Under the pieces are notes generated by a model. The model was not told where the DNA came from. It made no database searches and worked only from the letters and a program-made list of their open reading frames with translations. A DNA stretch of 64,000 nt, taken from NCBI GenBank assembly GCA_007449985.2, contig VIIQ02000786.1, forward strand, positions 1 through 64,000, written 5' to 3'. This document shows positions 19,201 to 29,747 of this stretch, in pieces. The first letter of the stretch is position 1. Each line of letters begins with the position of its first letter. The position numbers and the translations under genes were made by a program. This DNA comes from Desmodesmus armatus (lineage: Eukaryota; Chlorophyta; Chlorophyceae; Sphaeropleales; Scenedesmaceae).

Positions 19201-22010
19201 GCGGGCAGGTGTGTGTGCCAGGGGTGGTGGAGCGGTTTGTGGGGGAGCACGGAGCCAAGCTGCGGCAGCTGTTTGCAGGTAGGCAGGCGGGCGCGGGAGG
19301 GGGGGGGGGGCAGCAAGCAAGCAAGCAAGGCAGAAGGGGGGGGGGAGGCATGCAGGCGGGCAGGCAGGTGGGTGGGCGGGCAGGGTTGTGTGCCAGGGGT
19401 GGTGGAGCGGTTTGTGGGGGAGCACGGAGCCAAGCTGCGGCAGCTGTTTGCAGGTGGGTCGGCGGGCGCGGGAGGGGGGGGGCAGCAAGCAAGCAAGCAA
19501 GGCAGAAGGCAGAAGGGGGGGGGGGGGGGCATGCAGGCGGGCAGGCAGGTGGGTGGGCGGGCAGGTGTGTGTGCCAGGGGTGGTGGAGCGGTTTGTGGGG
19601 GAGCACGGAGCCAAGCTGCGGCAGCTGTTTGCAGGTGGGTCGGCGGGCGCGGGAGGGGGGGGGGCAGCAAGCAAGCAAGGCAGAAGGCAGAAGGGGGGGG
19701 GGGAGGCATGCAGGCGGGCAGGCAGGTGGGTGGGCGGGCAGGTGTGTGTGCCAGGGGTGGTGGAGCGGTTTGTGGGGGAGCACGGAGCCAAGCTGCGGCA
19801 GCTGTTTGCAGGTGGGTCGGCGGGCGCGGGAGGGGGGGGGGGCAGCAAGCAAGCAAGCAAGGCAGAAGGGGGGGGGGGGGGGAGGCATGCAGGCGGGCAG
19901 GCAGGTGGGTGGGCGGGCAGGTGTGTGTGCCAGGGGTGGTGGAGCGGTTTGTGGGGGAGCACGGAGCCAAGCTGCGGCAGCTGTTTGCAGGTGGATCGGC
20001 GGGCGCGGGAGGGGGGGGGGGGGGGCAGCAAGCAAGCAAGCAAGGCAGAAGGGGGGGGGGGGGGGCATGCAGGCGGGCATGCAGGTGGGTGGGCGGGCAG
20101 GTGTGTGTGCCAGGGGTGGTGGAGCGGTTTGTGGGGGAGCACGGAGCCAAGCTGCGGCAGCTGTTTGCAGGTGGGTACGCGGGCGGGCGGGTTGGCGGGC
20201 AGGCAGTCAAGCAGTTAGGCGGGCGGGCGAGCGGGTAGGTAGGTTGGTAGGTAGGTAGGTTCGTAGGTACATAGGCATGCAGGAGGGCGGGCAGGTGACG
20301 GGGTAGCTGGCAGGCAGATAAGCAGGCGGGCAGGTATGTAGGTGGGCGGGTATTAAGAAGGTTCAGCAGGACCTGGCAATGCCAGGGGTAGTGGAGCAGT
20401 TTATGGGGGAGGAGCAGGGAGTGAAGCTGCGGCAGCTGTTTGCAGGTGAGTAGGCCAGTAGGCAGGCGGGTGGCGGGGGGGGGGGGGGGTGTTAGGTAGG
20501 TAGGTACGTTTCCACTTACCAACGTAGCCAGGCGGGCAGGCAGGGAGCGGGCAAGCAGGTAGGTAGGCAGGCAGACAGGCAGGCACGCGGGCGGGCGGGC
20601 AGGCAGGCATATGCTTGAACGTATGTCTGTAAGTAAGCAACTACGCCAATGAAGAACTACGGCAAGAGGGGTGTGCATGTCTAGCATGCTAGAATACCAC
20701 ACACCTCGCCTGTTGTTTGTATGTGCACCATGTTGAGCATGTGCAGAGACAGTCAGGTGTGAGACTAGGGCCCTCCCAGACGCATCGCAGACGCCCCCCA
20801 TCACCCTCCTCCAAAGACCCCCCTCTGATGACCTGGTAATTTGCCCCTACCCTCAACACTGCAGATATATGATCGCTAGACAATCCCTCAGGCCTGCAAC
20901 GGCTCTCGTCTGTCAAGATGCATTTGCTCACCCCCTCCTCCTCCCCCCTCCCAACCCCCTCCTGATCTTGCCCCCCCCCCCCTCCCCGCAGGCCTATGGT
21001 CGCTAGACAACCCCTCAGACCCCACAACCGCCGCGGTCATCCAAGACGCCACCCAAAACCCCGACCGCTACGTCCTAAAACCCCAACGCGAGGGCGGCGG
21101 CAATAACCTATACGGTCAGGAGCTGGTGCAGCAGCTGCAGCAGGGGTTAGCCGCCGACGGCGGCGAGGGTTTAGCGGCGTATATTTTGATGCAGCGGATT
21201 TTGCCGCCGCCGCAGCGCAGCGTGTTTGTGAGGAGCGGGCAGTGGCAGGAGGATGAGAGTTTGAGTGAGCTGGGTATCTATGGCACCTTTTTGAAGGTTG
21301 GGGGAGAGGTGAGCAGGAGTGCTTCTTGGGGGCGAGCATGGGGTGGGGGGGGGGGGGGGGGGCGACAAGGGTGTGGGTACACAGGGAACTGTCCCCAAAA
21401 AGTTGGAGTCAAGGTGAACAGGGGTGCTTCTTGGGATTTGGTCACCTGGTTTGCACCAATTGCTCTTCCAGCAGTGAGGGGCGGGGCACCCGGTGCAACA
21501 AGCCAACCCTTACTGAATGTGCAACCCTTACGGGAGCTGACGCCCAACCTTTGCTGGTTGCTGCAGGTGCGGTTGAATGAGGAGGTAGGCCACCTGGTTC
21601 GCACCAATACTCCCCTTTGAGTATTGAGGAAGGTGTGGCTGCACACAACAACTAGGGTGGGGCTGTAAGCTTTGCTCACACCCATACAACCGTGTCACTG
21701 ATTGCTGCAGGTGAAGCTAAACGAAGAAGTGGGTCACCTGGTTCGAACCAAGACCTCTTCTAGCAATGAGGGTGGTGTGGCTGCAGGCTTTTGCCTGATC
21801 CATGTATGATCCATGTTCCAACATGTTATTATCCTGTGTTTCCTGCAGGTGCGGTTGAATGAGGAGGTTGGTCACCTGGTTCGCACCAAAACCTCTTCTA
21901 GTAACGAAGGAGGTGTGGCTGCAGGCTTTGCAGTGCTGGACAGCCCACTGCTGGCTGCACCAGGGGAGGGCTTGCTACACCACTTCTGGAACAAGCAGCA
22001 GCAGCAGTAG
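13209..22010 (+). CDS. GSH2: Glutathione synthetase, eukaryotic type
   Basis: It catalyses ATP-dependent joining of gamma-glutamylcysteine and glycine. Exons: 13209-13454 (possible transit peptide, then [14 protein letters not shown]), 13720-13818 ([17 protein letters not shown]), 14330 to about 14844 ([25 protein letters not shown]), 15353-15907 ([33 protein letters not shown]), 17013-17172 ([20 protein letters not shown]), 20992-21308 ([11 protein letters not shown], glycine-rich [32 protein letters not shown]) and 21849-22010 ([20 protein letters not shown], stop). Phases match from 15353 to the end. These are the known ATP-grasp and alanine-rich loop motifs of the family. Oddities: a poly-Q tract interrupts the 15353 exon, nearly every exon has partial copies nearby, and exon 3 is split between two incomplete copies (14427-14577 and 14637-14844). 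A TGTAA follows the stop at about 22134. Confidence 0.93.
14127..14230 (+). repeat. Broken copy of synthetase exon 3 start
   Basis: After an acceptor-like 'cccatacag', the sequence repeats the start of the exon at 14330 ([11 protein letters not shown]) but diverges and loses the frame over the following 90 bases. The intact copy is the one at 14330. Confidence 0.75.
14427..14844 (+). repeat. Two copies of the FTGRLLQL to [11 protein letters not shown] block
   Basis: Copy 1 (14427-14577) encodes [12 protein letters not shown], a short poly-A run and [17 protein letters not shown]. Copy 2 (14637-14844) encodes [12 protein letters not shown], a longer GCA run of about 24 codons (14681-14755) and [21 protein letters not shown]. 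Only copy 1 is continuous with the upstream exon; only copy 2 ends in the right phase for the next exon. Confidence 0.85.
15170..16700 (+). repeat. Copies of synthetase exon 4 segments
   Basis: A short copy of the exon 4 start with acceptor is at about 15170 ([12 protein letters not shown]). A second long copy of its 3' half, ERNAYDQQW to [12 protein letters not shown], lies at about 16057-16294 with a shorter poly-Q run. Three further fragments of the end of this exon lie at about 16380-16420, 16505-16590 and 16663-16700, and the last two are preceded by a repeated 'ggcgccgctggtcatagcag' intron block. Confidence 0.85.
16792..16890 (+). repeat. Truncated copy of the [15 protein letters not shown] exon
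   Basis: After acceptor 'gtgccccag', this repeats the start of the exon at 17013 through KKVQQDLA and then breaks off into intron-like sequence. It has an acceptor but no donor in the corresponding place. Confidence 0.8.
17116..20170 (+). repeat. Glutathione synthetase exon array: 57-nt exon end plus intron, about 18 copies
   Basis: The first copy is the end of the 17013-17172 exon. Seventeen near-identical copies follow, ending at 17338, 17514, 17691, 17874, 18051, 18226, 18404, 18580, 18753, 18930, 19104, 19278, 19453, 19634, 19811, 19990 and 20170, a spacing of 173-183 bp. Each contains [19 protein letters not shown] preceded by 'tgtgtgccag' and followed by a donor (gtgggt, gtaggc or gtggat), a poly-G run of 8-15, 'cagcaagcaagcaag', 'gcagaag', another poly-G run and 'aggcatgcaggcgggcaggcaggtgggtgggcgggcag' in varied form. 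The 57-nt unit is a whole number of codons in phase 1-1. The exon part is almost invariant; length variation is mostly in G runs and GCAA repeats. Confidence 0.95.
20356..20445 (+). repeat. Diverged outlying copy of the array exon
   Basis: This copy retains more of the original exon ([16 protein letters not shown]) and ends with KLRQLFAG and donor gtgagt. It shows more substitutions than the array copies, so it looks older. GC-rich 'ggtaggtaggcgggc' intron repeats surround it from 20171 to 20640. A fragment of the next exon (about 20865-20905) precedes the true exon at 20992. Confidence 0.8.
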
Positions 22011-22380
22011 GGGAGAATATGGGAGCAGCAGCAGCAGCAGGGGCAGCAGGAGAGATGGGGGAAGGCAGCAGCAGCAGCAGCTGGGGCGCTCGTGGGGGTG
22101 TGCTGGCAGTTGCCAAGTCCCTGCTGGCGTGAGTGTAATCCACTCTCAGCAAGACGAAATCCATTGAGATTCAGCATCAGGCTTTGCAGTGCTGGACAGC
22201 CCACTGCTGGCAGCGCCAGGGGAGGGCCTGCTGCACCCAATGCTGGAACAAGCAGCAGCAGCAGGAGGAGCAGATGCGGGAGCAGCAGGAGAGGGAGGGC
22301 AGGGCGGCAGCAGCAGCAGCAGCTGGGGGGCTCGTGGGGGTGTGCTGGCAGTTGCGAAGTCCCTGCTGGCATGAGTGGAT
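21410..22380 (+). repeat. Copies of the last synthetase exon
   Basis: Three diverged copies of the exon start precede the intact exon, at about 21410-21500, 21567-21640 and 21710-21790 ([16 protein letters not shown], mostly frame-broken). Another copy of its 3' half ([16 protein letters not shown]) lies after the stop codon at about 22176-22280, followed by a repeat of the 3' UTR to 22380. Confidence 0.85.
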
Positions 22381-23531
22381 GTGATACAACTTGTTGGACA
22401 TGTGGACCTCTGGAATCCTTGTGGGCCGCTCAGCTCTGTGCTGAGCCCATTATCCCTGTAGCTAGCTTGGAATTGCATTGGCAAAAGCCATATGGGCGAC
22501 ATGGCGTGAGTGGATGTCATACAACATGCAAGGTCTGGCTCCCTTGTGGGTTGCTGAGGTCTTTGCTGAGCCGATGCTCCGTGAAGCTAGGTGGTAAACT
22601 GCATTGACATAAGTCATGCAGGTGCGGTGGTGTTAGTGCAGAGAGCGTCTGCAAACCTGTCTGCTCCCTGATGGGGCCAATGGCTGGATGAAGCAAGCTT
22701 GCATGCTCATGCGATCCACCTCAGGCTGTAGCTGTTGAGAGGACTCATGCAAGGTTGGCTGTTGACCCATCTGGGAGCTGACCCAATGCTTGGCATGTGG
22801 GCAAAGCACGCAGCCACCTTGGCTGAATATCAACTGGATGCAAATTTTGAGGTTGATGAGCTTCTGCGGATGTGCAGTACTTTATGACCAGCACTGTGGT
22901 CGAACTTGTTGTAAAAGAAGGAGCCTGCTGTGCAAAACGGCCCTTGGCCTGCAGTTTGAACATCCGTTGCTTCTGGTGTGCCGAGTCCCTGGGCTCATTT
23001 GGAACAGGAGGCTCTTGGAGGTCCCTGGAGTGCCCCCTCACCCCCTGAAAGCTGGTGCTCGTGCCAGTGGCTTTGTGGGCCTTCACCTCGCACTGGAGTA
23101 ACCGTCAGGGTACCTTGTATACAGCACATACCGAGCATATCTTCTGCCACATCGATGCATTGCTGCAACAGCTGCAACAGCTGCAGATGTCCTGTTTCAC
23201 CAGGGTATACACTCTCGCGTGAGTCACAACCAACAGCAGCAATCAACGCGCTGTAGGGCACCCACACATGATACTTATCAGCATTGTGGCAGTGCATGTT
23301 TCAGCACACACATGCACACCCGCTGTCCGACACTCCTGTCACAGAGTGCATCTTATTTGCTTCACTGAACTGCGTCTACTGTAAAAAGTTCAACAAGTGG
23401 GCATGAGACCAGCCGCCACATCCCAGGGTGTTGAGTTATTGATGCATGCATAAACATATGATGATGACTGCAAGTAAGTATACTTGTTGTAGTGATATTG
23501 TCATCACCGTCTGAAGGCGCAAGCAGCCCGC

Positions 23532-23757
23532 CCACAAGTTGTCATTGCAACTGGGCCAGTAGACATAATGCTGGTCCCTATGCCTGCCACAAATTGTCAC
23601 TGCAAAAGGGTCAATCAAAAACATTATGCTGGTTCCTTTGCATGCCACACAGGGTCATTGCAAAGTCGGGCCAGTCATAATATGGCTGGTCCCTTTGCAT
23701 GCCACAATTTGGCATTGCATCTGAGCCAGTAAACATAATGCAGCACTCTCAGCATGC
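23532..23757. repeat. Tandem repeat, about 57-bp unit, 4 copies
   Basis: Each unit begins 'ccaca', has a 'gtcattgcaa'-like block, a 'gccagtaaacataatg'-like block and ends 'tttgcatg'. Copies begin at about 23532, 23587, 23645 and 23702, with a fifth truncated start at 23757. They are diverged by roughly 15-25% by eye. Confidence 0.75.
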
Positions 23758-23996
23758 CACATGGCAACCTCCTGCATGCAAAGCATGCCTTCAAACAGAC
23801 TGCTGAGGATCATCTTCTTCTACAAGGCACGCAGCTTCAACATGTGGCAGAAAAAGTACATATGGCTACAAGACATACATATGCTGAAGCTTGCAAATAC
23901 TTCCTCACATATATCCTGGGCCCTTCCTGGCTCGAGCAATCATAGCTCAAGAGCGTGAAACAGGCCTTGGAGTGGTGCACGGTCCAACCAAACAAA

Positions 23997-24404
23997 TGCA
24001 CAGGCCGATTACGCTGCCTCGCACAGATCTCCGCCGGCTGCCGAGCAGACACCAGAGCAGCATGCTGAGGGTGTGTTCAGGCCAGATGCCGGGCCAAGAG
24101 AGCAGCCCTCACCAGTACATAACGCTACACAGCATAGCATGCAAGCCTGCAAGACCTTTCCTGAGACCTTGAACCCTTGGTGGCTGTGCAAGTTGGTCAG
24201 CGTGGAGAAAGCCGCGCTTCTTCAGTAGCCCAGTAAGTGACTGATTGGAGTGCAGCACAAATCAGCCACCCATGCAGATGAGTGCACAGGCCAATTATGG
24301 CCCTGCTGGCTCGCACACGTCTCCGCCTGCTACTGAGCAAACTCCAGAGCAGCACGCGGTGGGTGTGTTTGTAGGAGGGTTGCCGGTGAGGCAGCTCTCA
24401 CCAA
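23997..24404 (+). repeat. Duplicated exon-like block, 286 bp apart
   Basis: The block at 24283-24404 reads SAQANYGPAGSHTSPPATEQ in an open frame that ends NLQGGGNNSK-TAA at 24457. The stop overlaps a potential splice donor, aagtaagt. The block at 23997-24115 is its diverged copy, with the frame broken. The open copy could be an exon of an unrecognised gene. I see no upstream start that makes a full model. Confidence 0.5.
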
Positions 24405-24998
24405 GAGCCAGGAGGCCCTCAGGCAACCTGCAGGGCGGCGGCAACAATAGCAAGTAAGTAAACACTTATGAGAATTAATTTGAATTATTCTAATGATCTC
24501 TGACTAATATTTGCACAATTATTATTTGATTGTTACAGGGTCCTGTTAAGTATGTGGAGGGGTAGGTCCGCGCCCCTACCTCCAACATACAAATTGTCAG
24601 TTCTGTTAACAATGTGGCCCTCCATGCATTGCAAAGCAGTCACTGCGGCAGGCCCCCGCAATTGGCGATGGAAGGCATGGATGCTCAACATGGGGTGGCT
24701 TGTCTTGTTGCTGTGAGTTAGCACGCATGCTTTGCCCCTCGGCAGTCACCCCACTTTCACCCAGAGTTGCAGTTGCACTTCCGAGTTGCACTTCCGGCAC
24801 TCTCAATACACTTCAGACAAATTCCTACCACCATTTCATGGCGCTAGTGAGTTCTGTGTGATGACAGGTGTAACTTATATTTGTTTGTTTTTATTCCATT
24901 TGCCATGCTGACACCCACTGCCCCAATGAAGCCCAAGACCCCATACCCAACAGAACGTTTCAGCCCTGGCCCCAATACCCAATGCAAACCCACAAGGC

Positions 24999-26223
24999 CT
25001 ACTCACATGTGTGGTGTGTGTCTGCCACTCCCTGGATGCACCTGGTGCTGCTGCAGCACTGGCTATCATGGCTGCACACACTGCCATGGTTGCGGCAGCC
25101 TGCAGCATGAAACACGGGGGTGGAGAGGGGGGGTGGAAGGCACGCGGTATGTAAAACACCTTGTACAGGGTCACTTTGCAGTAGACTGCTGTACACTCTG
25201 CGCTGCATGTACAGCGGCAGACTTGGGCTGCACACATTGCCGTAATTGCGGCAGCACATGCACACTACGGCTCTGAGCGGGGATGGACAACATGCTGAAA
25301 CAGCAAAGCAAACAAGCCAGCTAACTGAGATAGTCTATTCACTATGTGATGCAAGGACAGTCAGTCAGTCGTAAGGATTCACTCACGTTTCTTGTGGCCG
25401 TGGCCATAGCCGTGGTCATATGCCAGCTCAGCGAATACATTGGTGGTAGGCTCGGCCCCACTGGGCTTCAACTTCTGCCAGGATTGAGTTAGGGAACAAG
25501 GTGAAAAGACACACAGACAGAACAGTACAGCAGGTCAAGGCAGAACCAGCCATAGTCGTTTGTCATCAATTTGTTGTGCACCGTGAGGGGATGGCCAAGA
25601 GGATTGCTGTTCATGCATATGTGCATGGGTGTGCGGGCGCAATTGGATGCTGCGCTTGCAAGTCATGTTGGAACATGCATGCAGGTGCGCAAAAGTACTA
25701 CTGAGTAGTCCAAGAGCAGCTTGTGTATTCCCAGCTGGCTTCATGCAGCTGTCAAATGTGCATTTGAGCTGCAAACTACAGGCTTGCATTGTGCATGCAG
25801 CTGGACGAGATACAAATAGCGCATGTGGTGTTTGTCTGCAATGCATTTCACAGAGCAACTGCAGTTTCAGGCACAGTGCGACAGGACACTACCCTTCCTT
25901 ACCCGTGCCATGCTCCCTGCCTGCAAACAGAACGCAGCAGGGGGAGAGGCGATTAGGATTCATTCAAGCAACTGATGATGTATGATTGTTTTTAATAAAG
26001 CGATCAAATTTGCAACTGGTTGGCAGTATGTTGGCCAACCACTAGCAGCAAACCAGCTGCTGGCGGGAACAGTGAACAGCATTCCTGCTGCCAGCGCAAG
26101 CAGCATCATACTTACCGAGATAACATCACCAGATGCAGCAGCTGCTTCGGGCTCGGTGGCGAAAGCAGGCAGCGAGACGCAAGCCAGCACCAGCAGCGCG
26201 AGGCAGACAACCTTGGAAGACAT
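24999..26223 (-). CDS. Secreted cystine-knot-like peptide precursor, 98 aa, 3 exons
   Basis: Exon 1 (26223-26116) starts with ATG and encodes a signal peptide (MSSKVVCLALLVLACVSLPA, cleavage near AFA-TEP). Exon 2 (25474-25387) encodes a His/Gly-containing propeptide ending AYDHGYGHGHKK. Exon 3 (25099-24999) adds R and then a C-terminal domain with six cysteines spaced C-x6-C-x5-CC-x4-C-x10-C, then E and a TAG stop. Phases match (0, then 1). The KKR just before the domain is a plausible proprotein cleavage site. The cysteine spacing fits the inhibitor-cystine-knot (knottin) framework, a fold known in plant, fungal and animal secreted peptides with varied roles. Function here is unknown. The stop overlaps a GTGAGT donor, so an additional exon cannot be excluded. 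Confidence 0.65.
25200..25290 (-). repeat. Partial copy of the six-cysteine exon start
   Basis: The sequence around 25261-25225 (CRNYGNVCS on the minus strand) repeats the start of the 25099 exon (CRNHGSVCS). It is preceded at about 25287 by an acceptor-like 'gctgtttcag'. It lacks the CC and the last two cysteines, so it would not give a complete knot if used. Confidence 0.65.
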
Positions 26224-27982
26224 CCTGTTGCGATAAGCCTGAAATATGTCAAAGGTGACAGGGTGCAACCAAAAATGTTGTCGTGCAAGTTTTATTAAAC
26301 GCTAGAGCCAGCAGCCCGCTGCATAATGTTATGTTCAGCCTGTGCCTGCGAACCTCCACAACGAACCCTTGATCGTTGTATACTTGATTGTGCTGGGAAG
26401 ACGCGATATTTATTTAGTTATTTACATAGGTTGCAGCTGCACCTGCACACGGGCACTGGGCAGGCAGATGGGCTGCTAGTACGATCTAGGGAATCTGCCA
26501 TGCAATCCTCTTGTAAATGCTTATTTTGATTTTACCATTCAACAATGTTTTTTGTTGGCGTCGAGGAAAGGTGTGCGGTATTCCAACCGCCCTTCGAAGA
26601 TTGCATGGTTCTGTTCTGTAAAATGCACGTTTGTTGTTCAGAAAAGGTACGTCTTGGTACGTGCCTGGTGTTTATTGAGGCCGCTCCTAGGTGGTTTCTT
26701 ATCGACGGATGAGTTGCAGTTGACCTCAGTCAGTGATCGATGCCACGTGTGCAACTGGGCCCCGTCAGAGACATGCCCTATGGCAGTGATGCAGGCTTTG
26801 ATGGGTTTCCAGTACAAGATCACGGCTCCTAGCAGCCGTGCCGTCCATACTGAGTCTACGCAGTATGGCTACTAGCTAGTCCAGCCTGGCAGGTACAGGA
26901 CCCCTGCCCCTGTACCTTAGGATCAAGTAAATGTAGGCTGATTGCAAGTGTAACAGTATTGGCAGCAGCAGGCTCAATTCTGCCTGGGCCCCTGAGCGGC
27001 CTGTTGGCCTCACAAGACAGTCAAGCTGCAAGAAAAGCACCCGGTCAACTCCAGTTACGGCTGGCTGTAGCTGGCAAATTCTGCTCGCAATTGCTTGCAA
27101 GCCCATTTGCAACCAGCCACACAAGCAAACGGTGCTTTTTTTCTGGATGCTGACACTTTTTCAGTGTCATTGTCCGGCCTGTGGTGCCTGCCATGCCAAC
27201 TACAATAACTGGCGTGTACAGTAACCGCCGAGACCCCGAGGGTTCAGGCTTTTGGCCTCACTCCAAAACCCAGCTCAAGTCAGCTGGGCGATGCATGATG
27301 ATGAACGATAGCATGCTACAGCTGGCTATAAGCCACTGAATGCCGTTCATGCCAACTGCCTACTAGTAGTAGTGCTTTGCACATACATCTGCGTCACTAC
27401 CTGATAACATGAGTTGCTTCCTGCTTGGCTACTGCTACCTGTCGGCATGCATTCCAACAATCCAAGAGCATCCACAGCTCAGCTAACAGTCTCAACATTC
27501 AAAACCCAAACACAAAACCCTCAAACCAAATGACCCTGCCTCCGTCTGCATACAACTTTGCCACAAAACCGGCTGCAGCTGAGCATATCATATCATTAAC
27601 TGGATGTTACATAGAACATCACCTGTTTGGGGAGCCAACAAAGGGCTCATTGGGCAAAATAATCATCAACGTACAGAAAACGAAGCACCAACTCAGGGCA
27701 ATTAGCTTATTGCCTACAGCCTAGTTAGGCTGCCGCAAATTCACTGCGCCCATCAAACCCACCAGCTACACAGCCATCAAGCCCAGGGAGGGGGGGGGAC
27801 CAGAAGCACGTCCGACAAAGTGTCAAGCCACCCTAGGCCTGTTGGCCTTGAGCCCCCCAAGGCTCCTCAGTAGCGGAGACCGCTGCTGTTGCTGCTGCTG
27901 CTTCTGTGGGGAGCCCTTGTCACCCGGTGACCCACTGCTGCCGCCACCGGGCTCCACTGCTGCCGCTGCTGCCGGCAAGGCG
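26224..27982. other. Intergenic region
   Basis: This lies between the start of the peptide gene and the kinesin 3' end. It should contain the peptide-gene promoter and the kinesin 3' UTR; a minus-strand TGTAA lies at about 27605. The open frames present are short and I see no RNA gene or mobile element. Confidence 0.5.
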
Positions 27983-29715
27983 TCACCCGGGTGACCCAGC
28001 TGCTGCTGCTGCTGCTGCTGTTGGTGCAGTCACTGGTGCTGTGAGTGCCCCAGGGTTGCTTGACCGCATTGGTAACCACCCAGCAGTACACCCAGTGGGG
28101 GTAACAGCACCCTGCCTGCCTGTCAACCCCTCATCCCTTGCCTGGCCCGCCCCACCCTTGGACTTCCTCCAGCTGCCGCTGCTGCTGCCGCCGCCGCCGC
28201 TGCTGTTGCCGCCGCCGCCGCTGCTGTTGCCAGTTTCCTTAGATGGGCTGCTGTCCCAGAGGCTACTGCTGCCGGCTGTGATGCTTTTTCTGGTGCCACC
28301 GCTGCTGCTGCTGCTGCTGCTGTGTTTGGGTGACTCTGGGAGACCGAAGGACCGCCTGAGAGTGGCTGCTACTGCTGCCAGGGGGTTGAAAGAGTGACGG
28401 GTGGGTGAGGAGGGAGCCGGCACAGGGGATTCACACCGCAGGGGGCTCAATTCCACTGCTGCTGCTGCTGCTGCTGCATCAGAGCTGCATTGGTTGGTGC
28501 CTAGCTGCTGTGGTGCCACGCAGAAGGAGTCTGCTGCTGCCACTGCTGCCACAAGCGCGGCAGCAGCAGAGGATCCCTCTTCCCCTGCCTCTCCTGCAGC
28601 TGCAGCAGCAGCAACAGCAGCAGCAGTACCTGGCTCGGCCCCGTCTGTTGCATTGCTGTCTGCTGCTGCTGCTGCTGTAGGGGTGACGCCATCTTGGTTA
28701 CTAGCGGGTGCAACCGCAATGCTGCTGCTGCTGCCACCATTGTCAGCCTTGCGGTTGTCTGTCTCGCCGGTTGGATTGCCCAGTTGACTGTCAGCACACC
28801 CACCCCTGCTGCTGCTGCTGCCAGGGTGCAATGCAGCAGCCGCAGCCGCAGCAGCAGCAGCAGTGGTTGCCCTGTACCCATCGGTACCTCCCCTGCTTCC
28901 TGCACCGCCCCCACTGCTGCCAGCATTGCTGCCACTGCAGCCGCCGCCACTGCTGCCGCTGCCACTGTTCCTCCGAGAGCCGCTGTACCTGCCAACAGTA
29001 ACAGCAGCAGCCCAAAGTGGGGGATGCAGTACCACCCGCCAGGGGCCATGATTGGGCTCCCTGCATAGCTACCCGCTGCTGCTGCTGCTGCTGCTTCCTG
29101 CTGTTCCTGTTGGTTGCTGCTGCGGCGGCACCACCACTCGATCTGTTTGCGTGGGGTAAGGTGAGCGGGATCATCTTCTGCGTCTATGGCTGTAGCTATA
29201 GCTGTGGCTGTAGCAGCGGGTGAAGCTGTAGCTGTAGCTGTTTGTAGTTCCTGGTCTGGTTCTGCTGGTTTTATGGCCTCATCTTGCTGCTGAGTGATCT
29301 GGTTGTCAGAGGCTGACTGGGTGTCACTTTGCTGCTGCTGCTGCTGTTCAGCTTCGAGCTTGTTGATTGCAGCAGCAGCAGGTGCATCGCCCAGCTCAAC
29401 TTCATGCTGCTGCTGCTGCTGCTGCTGAGGGGCATTGGCAATGCTGCTGCCAGCAGCAGAGGTGCTGGGGTGACCCACTTCTGTCACCAGCCCCTGCTGC
29501 TGCTGCTCACTCTGCAGGGGCTCCTGCTGCTCTGTTTGCTCCAAGTGCTGCTGCTGTTCCTCTGCTGGGATGCTGCTGTCAGCCACAGCCAAGCTATCAG
29601 CAGCAGCAGCCTCTGGCTCTGGGGCAGCAGCCTCAAGCAACACACTGCTGTCAGCAACAGGAGCAGCAGCAGCAGACTCCCCTATGTCAGGGGAAGCCTC
29701 CTGCAGCTCGCTGCC

Positions 29716-29747
<32 letters not shown>

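Larger units (their letters stand above)
22381..24998. other. Accessory region with repeats and exon-like fragments
   Basis: Nothing here is a confident gene. A degenerate tandem duplication of about 125 bp covers 22373-22620. An open stretch at 22734-22887 (+) reads GWLLTHLGADPMLGMWAKHA and DANFEVDELLRMC, which has protein-like composition but no recognised family. The 57-bp array at 23532 and the duplicated block at 23997-24404 are listed separately. At 24548-24590 there is a short imperfect hairpin. Confidence 0.5.

Noticed and set aside
17116..20170. CRISPR-like regular array.
   Set aside because: Units of about 176 bp are nearly identical throughout, with no unique spacers. The context is a eukaryotic intron, and the conserved part is coding exon.
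16966..20804. Open frames of about 500 to 1,270 codons on both strands through the synthetase array, in several frames.
   Set aside because: They arise because the repeat unit is GC-rich and free of stops in most frames. Their repeats are cysteine/proline-rich or glycine-rich without protein character, and the real synthetase frame is explained by short exons.
24548..24590. Hairpin around ggaggggtaggtccgcgccc as a possible element end.
   Set aside because: Pairing needs gaps and no target duplication or second end could be found.
26552..26875. 107-codon plus-strand frame.
   Set aside because: It starts only with a non-ATG codon, has no recognised similarity and no supporting splice or polyadenylation context.
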